Assembly: GCA_013177855.1 (NCBI GenBank)
Contig: JABLYA010000001.1
Span: 1,039,231 to 1,103,230, forward strand
DNA: 64,000 nt
From: Ignavibacteria bacterium
GTDB taxonomy: Bacteria > Bacteroidota > Ignavibacteria > Ch128b
Direction of reading: 5' to 3'
A program made the position numbers and the translations under genes. The notes below the pieces were generated by a model. It did no database searches. It was not told the DNA's origin and saw only the letters and a list, made by a program, of their open reading frames with translations. This document shows, piece by piece, positions 7,616 through 15,929 of this stretch (position 1 is the first letter of the stretch; each line of letters starts with the position of its first letter).

Positions 7616-9223
7616 TTAACTCTTCTTGAATTCTCTAATAATTCTCTCAACTTCTTCTTCGGAAATTCCTGAACCAAGAGTTCCCGTTTTTGGTCCTGTT
7701 GGATACTTTCCTTTTTCGTAAGTGTAAGTTTCCTTTAATGGCGGATTGCCTGCTCGAATTCTCATTCTTTCTTCAATTTCCTGAATCCAACCTGTAGATG
7801 GTTTATCTGAATGAGAATGAGATACAAAACTTGCCCCAGTAAAAGAATTCAAGCTTGCACCTGAGTCGGGATTCATTGGGTTGGTTTCGAAGGCAAGTTT
7901 TTTGTAATTAAGCAAATGCTTTGCTGTTACATTTTCTGAGATAATCGAGCCGCCCCAGGTTCCTGGACCAAGCGTCATCGATGGATAAAGTGCTGTCGTG
8001 TAACCAACAGCACCAAGTGCTGCAACTGTATTGACAAGAATTCTAAACGTTGGCTTCTCTAAAGCAAATTTCATAATTATATCTTTATCATTTGAATGAA
8101 TAACCAGTGTGTGACCCAATCCGCCAAATTCAAGAATATCAATGCAACGATGACAGGCATTTAACCAACCTTCCTCTGTATAAAAAGCAAGAATAGGAGA
8201 AAGTTTTTCCATTGAGAGTGGTTCTTGTTTACCAACAGAATTTAATTCACAGATTAGAACTCTGGTATTTGGTGGAACATTGAAACCAGCCTTTTGAGCA
8301 ATTACCGGAGCTGATCTTCCAACAATCTCTGGATTAATTCTTCCATCTCTAACAAGAACGGCTTCGAGCATTTTCTTTTCTTCAGCGTTAACAAAGTAAC
8401 CGCCGTTTCTTTTACATTCTTCAATTACTTTTTCACGAATAGGTCTGTCACATACAATTGCTTGTTCAGACGAGCAAAGAACACCATTATCGAATGTTTT
8501 GCCTGTAAAAATGTCGGCAACAGCTTTTTTGATATTTGCTGTTCGTTCTATAAATGCTGGTACATTTCCTGGACCTACGCCATAAGCCGGCTTCCCGGCA
8601 CTATATGCAGCTCTCACCATCTGACTGCTTCCCGTAGCCAGAATAATAGCGACATCCCGATGCTTCATCAATTCGTTTGTCCCTTCAAGAGTTGGGATGG
8701 AAAGACAATTTATCAGCCCTCTTGGAGCTCCTTCTTTTACTGCAGCTTCTTCTAAAATTTTTGCTGTTTCAAGTGTACATTTTGCTGCTGCTGGATGTGG
8801 TGACGCGACAATTGAATTCCGAGCTTTAACGGAGATCAAAGCTTTGTAAATCATTGTTGAAGTTGGATTCGTGGAAGGTATTAGAGCAGCCACAACTCCC
8901 ATCGGCTCGGCAATTTCAATTATTTTTCCATTCTCATAAACATTTACTACACCAACCGTCTTTAAGTCTTTTATTGATTCATAAACAAATTTAGAACCAA
9001 AAATATTTTTTGTGATTTTATCCTGAACATTTCCGAAACCAGTTTCTTCAACTGCCATCTTTGCAAGTTTTTCTCTGGCCTCATACGCAGCATCTGCCAT
9101 TGCCTTGACGATTTTATCAACTTGCGATTGTGTGTAGTGCTTAAATTCCAATTGAGCTTCTTTTGCTCTCTTGCAGAGATCTCTTACTTCTTGGATTGAT
9201 TGCAAATCTTTATCCAGCTGCAT
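7616..9223 (-). CDS. CoA-acylating aldehyde dehydrogenase (acetaldehyde dehydrogenase, EutE/PduP/AdhE-N-like)
   Basis: This 535-residue enzyme is predicted to interconvert an aldehyde plus CoA and NAD+ with an acyl-CoA and NADH. Its Rossmann region ([19 protein letters not shown], residues 112-130) and the [10 protein letters not shown] motif belong to the acylating branch of the family. The catalytic Cys 250 is in NGVLCSSEQ. It is longer than typical EutE/PduP (about 460) because of an added C-terminal tail of about 75 residues after the ALDH fold ([15 protein letters not shown] to the end). It stands alone: no microcompartment shell gene or alcohol dehydrogenase is adjacent. GAGGA precedes ATG 9223. 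A role in fermentative ethanol/acetate balance or aldehyde use is inferred. Confidence 0.85.
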   Translation of the reverse strand: MQLDKDLQSIQEVRDLCKRAKEAQLEFKHYTQSQVDKIVKAMADAAYEAREKLAKMAVEETGFGNVQDKITKNIFGSKFVYESIKDLKTVGVVNVYENGKIIEIAEPMGVVAALIPSTNPTSTMIYKALISVKARNSIVASPHPAAAKCTLETAKILEEAAVKEGAPRGLINCLSIPTLEGTNELMKHRDVAIILATGSSQMVRAAYSAGKPAYGVGPGNVPAFIERTANIKKAVADIFTGKTFDNGVLCSSEQAIVCDRPIREKVIEECKRNGGYFVNAEEKKMLEAVLVRDGRINPEIVGRSAPVIAQKAGFNVPPNTRVLICELNSVGKQEPLSMEKLSPILAFYTEEGWLNACHRCIDILEFGGLGHTLVIHSNDKDIIMKFALEKPTFRILVNTVAALGAVGYTTALYPSMTLGPGTWGGSIISENVTAKHLLNYKKLAFETNPMNPDSGASLNSFTGASFVSHSHSDKPSTGWIQEIEERMRIRAGNPPLKETYTYEKGKYPTGPKTGTLGSGISEEEVERIIREFKKS

Positions 9224-9331
9224 TTTTTATCCTCAAAATTTATATGAAAAATTAAATTTATAACTAACAAAAGGCAAACTGATTTTCAATCAATTTGTTA
9301 TTCAAAAATAAACAAATCATTAAAATAAGAT

Positions 9332-10417
9332 TTATCTAACTGCTGGCTCGAGCAATGCAAATTTTTCTTTTTCTACATCAATCATTGCTCTTACGCCAAT
9401 GGGTAAAGTAAATTTATTTTTTATGTGACCGAATGATAATCCATAAATCACTGGAATTCTGAGGAAACTCAATCTATCAACTAATACTTCTCGCAAAGTA
9501 AATGAATCTCTAAATGATGGATTTTCTTTTTTCACTTCACAGTTAGAGAATACTCCCATTACAACTGCTTTGCATTTCCCAATTTTCTTTGAATTTATTA
9601 GATGAGTTAACATCCTATCAATTCGATACGGTTCTTCACCAACTTCTTCAATGAAAATAATTTTGTTTTCAGGATTAAAATCGAATTCTGTCCCGAGCAG
9701 ACTTATAAGAAGTGAAAGATTACCGCCGACTAAATTTCCTTCTGCTTTGCCAGATGAAATTTTAATTATCTCGTTTCCAATTGACGATATTTGCTTTTCG
9801 TTTTCATCGAGTGTTTCAGGTTCACTAATCAAATCGACATAATCGCTTGCTTCGAAAAGAATTTGCTTCATATAATTTTTTGTAAAATCATTGAATGTCG
9901 AGATTCCAACGGGTCCATGAAAAGTTATCAAGCCAGTCTTCACATAAATTGCAATTAATAAAGCAGTAATATCCGAATAGCCAATAATTACTTTAGGATT
10001 TTTTCGAATTAAATCATAGTTTATCAAATGAAGAATTCTTGGTGTTCCGTATCCACCTCGTGCACAAAAGATTCCGGCTATATCTTTTCGTGCAAACATT
10101 TCGTGTAAATCTTCAACTCTTTCCTGATCAGCTCCTGCAAGATATCCTGTCTTTTTGAACAAATTTTTTGATGGAACTGCTATTAGACCAATATTTTCTA
10201 AATTTACTTTGATCTTTTCGAAATCTTCTTCTGTTATAAAACTTGCAGGAGCGATTATTCCAACTCGCTCACCTTCTTTTAATCTTTTCGGTTTGATAGA
10301 TCTTTTTTCTTTTGACTTCAATTTGCTTTGAGAAAATAAAAAAGGTTGAGTGTATGAACTCAACCCTGAAGCAAAAAACGTAAATGCTGATGCAGCTAAA
10401 AATTTCCTTCTATTCAT
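9332..10417 (-). CDS. Secreted LD-carboxypeptidase-like peptidase (S66 family)
   Basis: This 361-residue protein has a twin-arginine-like leader (NRRKFLAASAFTFFASG), so Tat export is likely. The S66 fold recurs in peptidoglycan LD-carboxypeptidases (LdcA) and in MccF. Catalytic candidates are Ser 148 in GYSDIT, a Glu in FIEEVGEEPYRIDRM (about residue 257) and a His in SFGHIKN near the C-terminus. The substrate-loop motif FCARGGYGTPRIL is present. The likely role is removing the terminal D-alanine from murein tetrapeptides during recycling. The start overlaps the stop of the thioredoxin-like gene by 4 bp, so the two are translationally coupled as the last gene of a three-gene operon. Confidence 0.85.
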   Translation of the reverse strand: MNRRKFLAASAFTFFASGLSSYTQPFLFSQSKLKSKEKRSIKPKRLKEGERVGIIAPASFITEEDFEKIKVNLENIGLIAVPSKNLFKKTGYLAGADQERVEDLHEMFARKDIAGIFCARGGYGTPRILHLINYDLIRKNPKVIIGYSDITALLIAIYVKTGLITFHGPVGISTFNDFTKNYMKQILFEASDYVDLISEPETLDENEKQISSIGNEIIKISSGKAEGNLVGGNLSLLISLLGTEFDFNPENKIIFIEEVGEEPYRIDRMLTHLINSKKIGKCKAVVMGVFSNCEVKKENPSFRDSFTLREVLVDRLSFLRIPVIYGLSFGHIKNKFTLPIGVRAMIDVEKEKFALLEPAVR

Positions 10418-10923
10418 TTTGATGCAAGAACTTCCTGTATGGCTTTGTCAAAAAATTCAAAATCTCTCATTCCAATTATAAATTTTTTCTCATTACCATT
10501 CTTATCAAAAATCACAGTGAGTGGAATTGCTCCTTCCCATTTAGGGAAAAAGCTTATTAACTCTTCGATACTTTTGAAATTTTGAATGTAGATTTTAAAG
10601 TTAACCTCATTCTTTTGTAAGAAGGGAATTACTTCCGAATTTAAATCACTCTTATCATCAACACTCAAACCAACTATATCAACCTTAGAATTTTTATACT
10701 TCTCAGCAAGTTTAACCAAGTCTGGAAATTCTTTCTTGCACGGCGGGCACCAGCTTGCCCAGATATTTAATAACAGGACTTTACCTTTTCGATTTTTGAT
10801 TAACTTCTCGAGTTTTGCTTTATCAATCTCTTCAACTACAATTTTTTTTGAGTTTTGAGCAAATAAATTTAGACTAAAAATTAAAACTAAACTAAGAATG
10901 ATTGCTATTTTATTTTTATTCAT
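10414..10923 (-). CDS. Exported thioredoxin-fold protein (TlpA/ResA type)
   Basis: This 169-residue protein has a signal peptide ending near LFAQ and a thioredoxin fold with redox pair Cys 59 and Cys 62 in WASWCPPCKK. The TlpA/ResA type reduces disulfides in the periplasm, often in apocytochrome c or envelope proteins. It shares an operon with a second thioredoxin-fold protein upstream (8-bp overlap) and the S66 peptidase downstream (4-bp overlap). Several CXXCH heme proteins are encoded in this window, so a role in cytochrome c maturation is possible but not shown. Confidence 0.88.
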   Translation of the reverse strand: MNKNKIAIILSLVLIFSLNLFAQNSKKIVVEEIDKAKLEKLIKNRKGKVLLLNIWASWCPPCKKEFPDLVKLAEKYKNSKVDIVGLSVDDKSDLNSEVIPFLQKNEVNFKIYIQNFKSIEELISFFPKWEGAIPLTVIFDKNGNEKKFIIGMRDFEFFDKAIQEVLASK

Positions 10924-11485
10924 CTTCTACCCTCTTAATTGTACAACCAAATGCTTTTGTTTCTTTTACTGAGACTTCTTTGCCCGCTAAGATTTCATCG
11001 AGAGCTCTTCTAAGGTCCTCGCTTTTGACATTGTTAATTTTTCTTGAGTCATCAATCCTGCCATGATAGAGCAACTCGAAGTTGGAGCTTAAGATAAAAA
11101 CTTCAGGCGTGTATGATGCTTTGAATTTATCCGCAATCTTATTGCCATAGTCTTTTAAGATGATGAAAGTAAGATTATTTTTCTTTGAATGCTCATTAAT
11201 TTCTTCAACTGTTTCTTCCTTGTTTGAATTTATCCCAAGAAAAGCGATGCCTTTATTTTTATAATCCTGATAGATTTTTTCCATCCTCGAATTATAATCG
11301 TTTGATACCGGACATCTAGTCGATATAAAAATGATTACTATTGCTTTCGAACTTTTGAAATCGGATAATGAATAGGAATTTCCTTTATAATCTTTAAGAG
11401 TAAAATCTTCATAAACTTTTTTTTCTTTCTGGGAATAGGCAAGCGAGAAGAAAAAAAGTAAAAGAACTAAGATATAATTTTTCAT
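10916..11485 (-). CDS. Exported redoxin-family thioredoxin-like protein
   Basis: This 189-residue protein has a signal peptide (cleavage near LAYSQ) and an AhpC/TSA-like thioredoxin fold. The motif ISTRCPVSNDY has a single Cys 58 in the peroxidatic position. A second cysteine lies near the end in FGCTIKR. The CPVSNDY signature marks a Bacteroidota-type family of redoxins usually annotated as thioredoxin-like. It may reduce peroxides or pass electrons to the adjacent TlpA-like protein. It is the first gene of the operon and GGAGAAAA precedes its ATG. Confidence 0.82.
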   Translation of the reverse strand: MKNYILVLLLFFFSLAYSQKEKKVYEDFTLKDYKGNSYSLSDFKSSKAIVIIFISTRCPVSNDYNSRMEKIYQDYKNKGIAFLGINSNKEETVEEINEHSKKNNLTFIILKDYGNKIADKFKASYTPEVFILSSNFELLYHGRIDDSRKINNVKSEDLRRALDEILAGKEVSVKETKAFGCTIKRVEDE

Positions 11486-11519
11486 ATTTTCTCCTTTTTT
11501 TTATTTGCAACAAACCTAT

Positions 11520-12785
11520 TTAATAAAAAATTTCATCAATAATTTTTTCACCTCTAATTAAATCGTCAAATGTTTCTCGTTCGCGAATTATATAAAACTT
11601 ATCGTCATCAACCAGAACTTCAGCAACTCGTCTTCGCGAATTGTAATTTGAAGACATACAGAAGCCGTACGCTCCTGCAGACATAATTGCAATCAATTCA
11701 TCTCTGTTTGTCTGGATAAATTCTCTGTTTTTTGCAAAAAAATCGCCTGTTTCACAAGCTGGTCCGACTATGTCGTAAGTCAATTTTTCTCTTTCAGATT
11801 GGACAACCGGAAGAATTTCATGATAAGCATTATACAATGCAGGACGCATTAAGTCGTTTACTGCAGCATCTACTACTAAAAAGTTTTTTTCTCGATGATT
11901 TTTTACATAAAGAGTTTTTGAGATAAGCGCTCCAGCATCGGCTGTTAAATACCTGCCAGGCTCAAAAATAATTTTACAATTTGATTTCTTAAGTTCATCT
12001 TTAATTGTATTTGCATATTCAAATACATCCGGTACTGGCTCGTCATTGTATTGGACTCCAAGTCCACCGCCGACATCAAAATGTTCTATTTGGATTCCTT
12101 CATCTCTCAACTTTTGTATTAATTCATTCATTACAATAATCGCTTCACGGAAAGCAGATACATCGGTAATTTGTGAACCGATGTGCATATCAATTCCAAG
12201 GATTTTAATATTTGGTAACCTTGATGCAATTTTGAAAGCATCTAAAGCAGCTTCCTGATCAATTCCAAATTTGCTTTCATATAATCCAGTAGTGATGTAT
12301 GGATGAGTTTTAGGATTTACATTAGGATTTATTCTAATTGCAATGTTTGCAACTTTGTTTTGTTTTTTGGCAAGCTCATTAAGTAATTCAAGTTCCTGCA
12401 GCGATTCGATTTTGAAGAGAAAGATATTATTTTTTAAGCCCATTAAAATTTCTTCATCAGTCTTTCCAACACCAGTAAAAAGAATTTTTTCGGGTTTTGC
12501 ACCAGCTTTTAAAGCTCGATATAATTCCCCACCAGAATTTACATCCAGTCCTGCACCTAATGAGCAAAACAATCTTATAATGTTAATATTCGAATTTGAT
12601 TTTACTGCGTAATGAGTTTGATGTGGAATGTCTTCAAAAGCTTTTTCAAAATCACGAAATCGGTCAACCATTGTTTTTTTACTATAAACATAAAATGGAG
12701 TACCGATTGCCTCAGCTAATTGATTTAGATCTACATTTTCACAATAAAGAATTCCGTTTTTGTAATTAAAATTTTCGTGTCTCAT
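11520..12785 (-). CDS. lysA: Diaminopimelate decarboxylase
   Basis: This 421-residue protein catalyses the last step of lysine synthesis, meso-diaminopimelate to L-lysine plus CO2, with pyridoxal phosphate. Lys 62 in HYAVKSNSN binds PLP. The alanine-racemase-like barrel shows DMHIGSQI and the phosphate-binding GGGLGVQY. The C-terminal beta domain has the conserved GPACETGDFF and AGAYGF. Length is typical. It is divergent from the cupin gene across a 58-bp gap, so both promoters must lie in that short spacer. Confidence 0.96.
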   Translation of the reverse strand: MRHENFNYKNGILYCENVDLNQLAEAIGTPFYVYSKKTMVDRFRDFEKAFEDIPHQTHYAVKSNSNINIIRLFCSLGAGLDVNSGGELYRALKAGAKPEKILFTGVGKTDEEILMGLKNNIFLFKIESLQELELLNELAKKQNKVANIAIRINPNVNPKTHPYITTGLYESKFGIDQEAALDAFKIASRLPNIKILGIDMHIGSQITDVSAFREAIIVMNELIQKLRDEGIQIEHFDVGGGLGVQYNDEPVPDVFEYANTIKDELKKSNCKIIFEPGRYLTADAGALISKTLYVKNHREKNFLVVDAAVNDLMRPALYNAYHEILPVVQSEREKLTYDIVGPACETGDFFAKNREFIQTNRDELIAIMSAGAYGFCMSSNYNSRRRVAEVLVDDDKFYIIRERETFDDLIRGEKIIDEIFY

Positions 12786-12843
12786 TTTTTCTTTTAAAAT
12801 TTGTCAAAAATAAAAAAGATTAAACAATTATTAAGAGTTGGAA

Positions 12844-13209
12844 ATGAATAAATATATCGTTCAAAGAAGTCCGTTGAGAATTCCAACCAACGATGGAAAA
12901 ACAATACTTGAACATTTTGGAGTTCCTTCAACTGGAACAGATGAATTTAGTTTTGCTCATATGATTGCCCCTCCCAAATGGAGCGAGCCTTTTCAATCGC
13001 CTGAATTCGATGAAATTACGTTTGTAATTCGTGGAAAAAAACAAATTGAAATCGATGATGAGAAAATAATTCTTAATGAGAATGAAAGTATTTTGGTAAG
13101 AAAAGGTACCAGAGTTCGTTATTCAAATCCATTTGATGAACCTGTTGAATATGTTTCAGTATGTATCCCTGCTTTTTCAATTGAAAAAGTTCACAGAGAA
13201 ATTGAATAA
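12844..13209 (+). CDS. Small cupin-domain protein
   Basis: This 121-residue single-domain cupin has metal-site-like residues in EFDEITFVIRGKKQIEIDDE and a C-terminal strand ending GTRVRYSNPF. The first cupin motif has Glu and Asp where His is usual, so metal binding is uncertain. I start it at ATG 12844, with AAGAG eight bases upstream, instead of TTG 12838. Small cupins of this type are often found beside amino-acid genes but have no single function. It converges with the heme-barrel protein. Confidence 0.8.
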   Translation: MNKYIVQRSPLRIPTNDGKTILEHFGVPSTGTDEFSFAHMIAPPKWSEPFQSPEFDEITFVIRGKKQIEIDDEKIILNENESILVRKGTRVRYSNPFDEPVEYVSVCIPAFSIEKVHREIE

Positions 13210-13225
13210 CTTTTGCACTTATCTT

Positions 13226-14302
13226 TTAATACCAAAAATGAAATTGTAAGACAAAGCTATTGTTTTTCTCAACTTTTGGATTTTCAAGATTAATTCTAAA
13301 CTGTGGTTTAATCTCAACAAAACTATATGGATAAAAGTCAAATCCAATTATAACATGAGATGAATAGTTAGTCTTAATATTTAAGTCACTCACCGCTCTG
13401 TCATAGCGTGCAACAAGATCAAGACCATTTCTAATCCGGTAAGATATCTCCATCATCCAAAATTGAGAATCAACGTTTTGTGAAACATAATTTGATGCAT
13501 TAACAAATTCAGTTAAAAGGGAAAAACGTCTGAAACCCAACCCAGCAAAAACACTTAACAGATCAAATTTATTAGTAAAGTTTCTAAAAATACCATATGA
13601 ACTACCAAACAAAAAGTTTACATTATATAACTCTGGCGTTAATTCAATTCTACCAATGTAAGATAAATCACTCCGAAAAGGAGATTTGTCCTGACCTGCG
13701 CTTAAGGTAATAAAAGAATAATCTGTTGGGAAAAAGCCCGCTTCAATACCAGTCTGAAAATAACCTGATTCAAATATCAATCCCTGTGAGGTAGATGAGC
13801 TCAAAAGCCCTGCATCTCCACTTCGTGTGTAAGCAGTATGATCATCTAAATGAACACCGAAACTTGGATAGAATGAACCTATTTTAATGTAACCCTCCTT
13901 CTGCAAAATGTTTAATATTCCGTAACCCTGAAAGTAACCTCGATACAAATCGTAAGTTGAAATAAAATTTAGCTTATCAGTTAATTCAAAATTCGAATAA
14001 ACACTTCCAGCCATTTTGTGGAAATCTGTTTTTTTCAATTCTTGAGAGTATAGATATTGAAAACGAAAATCAAAACCAAGAGTTAAGTTTTCAGATAATT
14101 TATTGGTTGTAGTAGTTGTATTTGATCTCAAGAGAGTTAAATTATTTTTACCATAAGTCCAACCATCTTTATTTCTTATTATTCCACCAGTTGGATTAAA
14201 ATGACAATCTTTACATTGATTACCCCGCATCAATGCAAATCTCGGAACAGAAAACAATTCAATTGAAAAAATAAAAAAGATGATTAAATAAATTTTTCTC
14301 AT
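13226..14302 (-). CDS. Putative outer-membrane barrel protein with an N-terminal CXXCH heme motif
   Basis: This 358-residue protein has a signal peptide followed at once by one c-type heme site, CKDCH (about residues 32-36), in the pattern NQCKDCHFNPTGG...RNKDGW. The remaining roughly 300 residues alternate polar and hydrophobic positions with aromatic girdles and end FVLQFHFWY, with a terminal aromatic residue. That is the pattern of a transmembrane beta-barrel. The CxxCHxxPTGG head fused to a barrel recurs in respiratory bacteria and may place a heme at the periplasmic mouth of a porin. A role in electron transfer across the outer membrane is inferred. It is a single gene, divergent from the 14399 gene. 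Confidence 0.72.
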   Translation of the reverse strand: MRKIYLIIFFIFSIELFSVPRFALMRGNQCKDCHFNPTGGIIRNKDGWTYGKNNLTLLRSNTTTTTNKLSENLTLGFDFRFQYLYSQELKKTDFHKMAGSVYSNFELTDKLNFISTYDLYRGYFQGYGILNILQKEGYIKIGSFYPSFGVHLDDHTAYTRSGDAGLLSSSTSQGLIFESGYFQTGIEAGFFPTDYSFITLSAGQDKSPFRSDLSYIGRIELTPELYNVNFLFGSSYGIFRNFTNKFDLLSVFAGLGFRRFSLLTEFVNASNYVSQNVDSQFWMMEISYRIRNGLDLVARYDRAVSDLNIKTNYSSHVIIGFDFYPYSFVEIKPQFRINLENPKVEKNNSFVLQFHFWY

Positions 14303-14398
14303 AATAACTCCGTTTTACTGTATAATAAAGGAATGGATAAATTTTTACAATGACTAATAATTCCGCATTAGATATTTTTATAAAAAAGCGGAGTAAAA

Positions 14399-14872
14399 AT
14401 GAGCATATATCAACTTTATCCAATTATCCTTTTGTTTCATATACTTTCTGCCATCATTTGGCTTGGATTTTTCCCTGTCGAAATTTCTGTATTCAGATCG
14501 CTAAAAAAAGAGCACGACCAAACCAATAAAAATTTGCTTTTAACTAAACTTCTCTCGTTAACGAACTTAACAGGAATGATTGGCTCAATCGGAATTTTAT
14601 TTACGGGAATTATATTGGTTTTAATTTCACCTTTTTATCATTTTTTTGAAATTAAAGCAAACCACTGGTTAACAACAAAGCAAGTTATTATTCTTATCAT
14701 TCTCATTATCACTTTTACAGCTATAATCCCGATATCTCGAAAAATCAAAAATTCAGTCGATAAAGCTTTTGATGAAAAATCATTTAGAAAATTTGTGAGA
14801 TGGGCATACACTGAAAAAATTTTGGTTTTAATAAATTTTCTTCTTGCATTCTTTCACAGATACTATTTCTGA
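14399..14872 (+). CDS. Small integral membrane protein, DUF2269/CopD-like
   Basis: This 157-residue protein has four predicted membrane helices (about residues 4-24, 52-76, 92-112, 136-155). It opens with HILSAIIWLGFFPVEISV, where a His in the first helix followed by IWLG matches the DUF2269/CopD-type small membrane families that may bind heme or metal. No enzymatic motif is visible. It is divergent from the heme-barrel gene with a 96-bp shared upstream region. Confidence 0.6.
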   Translation: MSIYQLYPIILLFHILSAIIWLGFFPVEISVFRSLKKEHDQTNKNLLLTKLLSLTNLTGMIGSIGILFTGIILVLISPFYHFFEIKANHWLTTKQVIILIILIITFTAIIPISRKIKNSVDKAFDEKSFRKFVRWAYTEKILVLINFLLAFFHRYYF

Positions 14873-14937
14873 AAGATTACTTGAAAAATCATTTGTCGTA
14901 TCTCGAATTCAAAATATCAAACAAAGTTAAAAAAGTT

Positions 14938-14963
14938 AGAGCCCGTGCAGGCAAACGGGCTCT
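14938..14963 (-). terminator. Strong hairpin terminator of the 33-residue membrane peptide gene
   Basis: AGAGCCCGT at 14938-14946 pairs perfectly with ACGGGCTCT at 14955-14963. On the minus strand it is followed by AACTTTTTT. It lies 45 bp beyond the small minus-strand gene at 15009-15110 and between convergent genes. Confidence 0.8.
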
Positions 14964-15008
14964 ATTGAATAAGAGAGTAGAGAGCTGAGGTGGGAAACTT
15001 GAAAACTC

Positions 15009-15110
15009 TTATGGAATTACGATCATTAAAACAAGCAATATGATCAATAAAGCTGTATAAACTAACAGCTCTTTAATCTCTTTATTATTTTTTAATGTTG
15101 TCTCTTTCAT
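15009..15110 (-). CDS. 33-residue single-pass membrane peptide, unknown function
   Basis: This short frame has a strong ribosome site, AGAGGTGACAA directly before ATG 15110. It encodes a charged N-terminus (MKETTLKNNKEIKE) and then a single hydrophobic helix (LLVYTALLIILLVLMIVIP), giving a one-pass N-in membrane peptide. A perfect hairpin terminator follows at 14938-14963. It lies 186 bp downstream of the NarL-type response regulator on the same strand. The plan resembles accessory subunits of respiratory complexes or small stress peptides, but I recognise no family. Confidence 0.65.
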   Translation of the reverse strand: MKETTLKNNKEIKELLVYTALLIILLVLMIVIP

Positions 15111-15296
15111 TTGTCACCTCTTTAATTCTGATGCAAACATAACTTTTGCAACTTTTAGAGTAAGTCGGCACAAACCGAATTAATTGTAAGTTTTTCCTTG
15201 CAATGAAATAATAGGATAGATTAACAAAAGAGTGGTGAAAAATCTAAACCGAGTAGAGCTTAAACCTAATCACATTTTTTTAGTTTATGAATAAAA

Positions 15297-15929
15297 TTAA
15301 GCATCAATTTCTATATTATGTTCTATACAATACCGAACCAAATCGGAATTACTATCTAAGCCCAATTTTTTCAATACTCTTCCACGGTAAGTTGTTACTG
15401 TTTTTTCACTGATTTTCAAATAATTAGCAATTTCTTTTGATCTCCAGCCTTTTGCGATTAATTTCATAACCTGAAATTCTCTATCAGAAAGTTTTAAATG
15501 AGGTTCTTCTAATTTTCCTTTTCCTTTGATTACTCTTTCTTTCAAAGCTTCACTCATTAATTTTTTGCCGGAAGCAATATCTTTTATTGCCTGAAGCACT
15601 TCCATTGGTGTTGTCTTTTTTGTCAGATATCCACTGGCACCCGCTTGAAGGACTCGCTGTTCATATTGCTCTTCAGGATGCATACTAAAGATTAAAACCG
15701 GTAAATCAGGGAACTCACTTTTAATTTGTTTTAAACAGTCAAGACCGCTCATCTCGGGCATTGACATATCTAAAATTACTACATCAATATTTTTTGACCT
15801 TACCATCTGGAGTGCTTCAATGCCATTTTCAGCTTCAGCTACAATTTTTAATTCTGGATCATTTTCAACCATTTTTCTAAATCCTTCACGCACAACAGCG
15901 TGATCGTCAGCAATTAGAATTTTGATCAT
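15297..15929 (-). CDS. NarL/FixJ-family response regulator
   Basis: This 210-residue regulator has an N-terminal receiver with acidic pair DD at 8-9, phospho-acceptor Asp 54 in VVILDMSMPEMSG, a Thr/Ser region and KKTT near residue 105. Its C-terminal LuxR-type helix-turn-helix spans about 143-205 (LSDREFQVMKLIAKGWRSKEIANYL). It should activate transcription after phosphorylation by the histidine kinase, whose stop codon overlaps its start by 4 bp (ATGA). Targets are unknown. Confidence 0.94.
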   Translation of the reverse strand: MIKILIADDHAVVREGFRKMVENDPELKIVAEAENGIEALQMVRSKNIDVVILDMSMPEMSGLDCLKQIKSEFPDLPVLIFSMHPEEQYEQRVLQAGASGYLTKKTTPMEVLQAIKDIASGKKLMSEALKERVIKGKGKLEEPHLKLSDREFQVMKLIAKGWRSKEIANYLKISEKTVTTYRGRVLKKLGLDSNSDLVRYCIEHNIEIDA

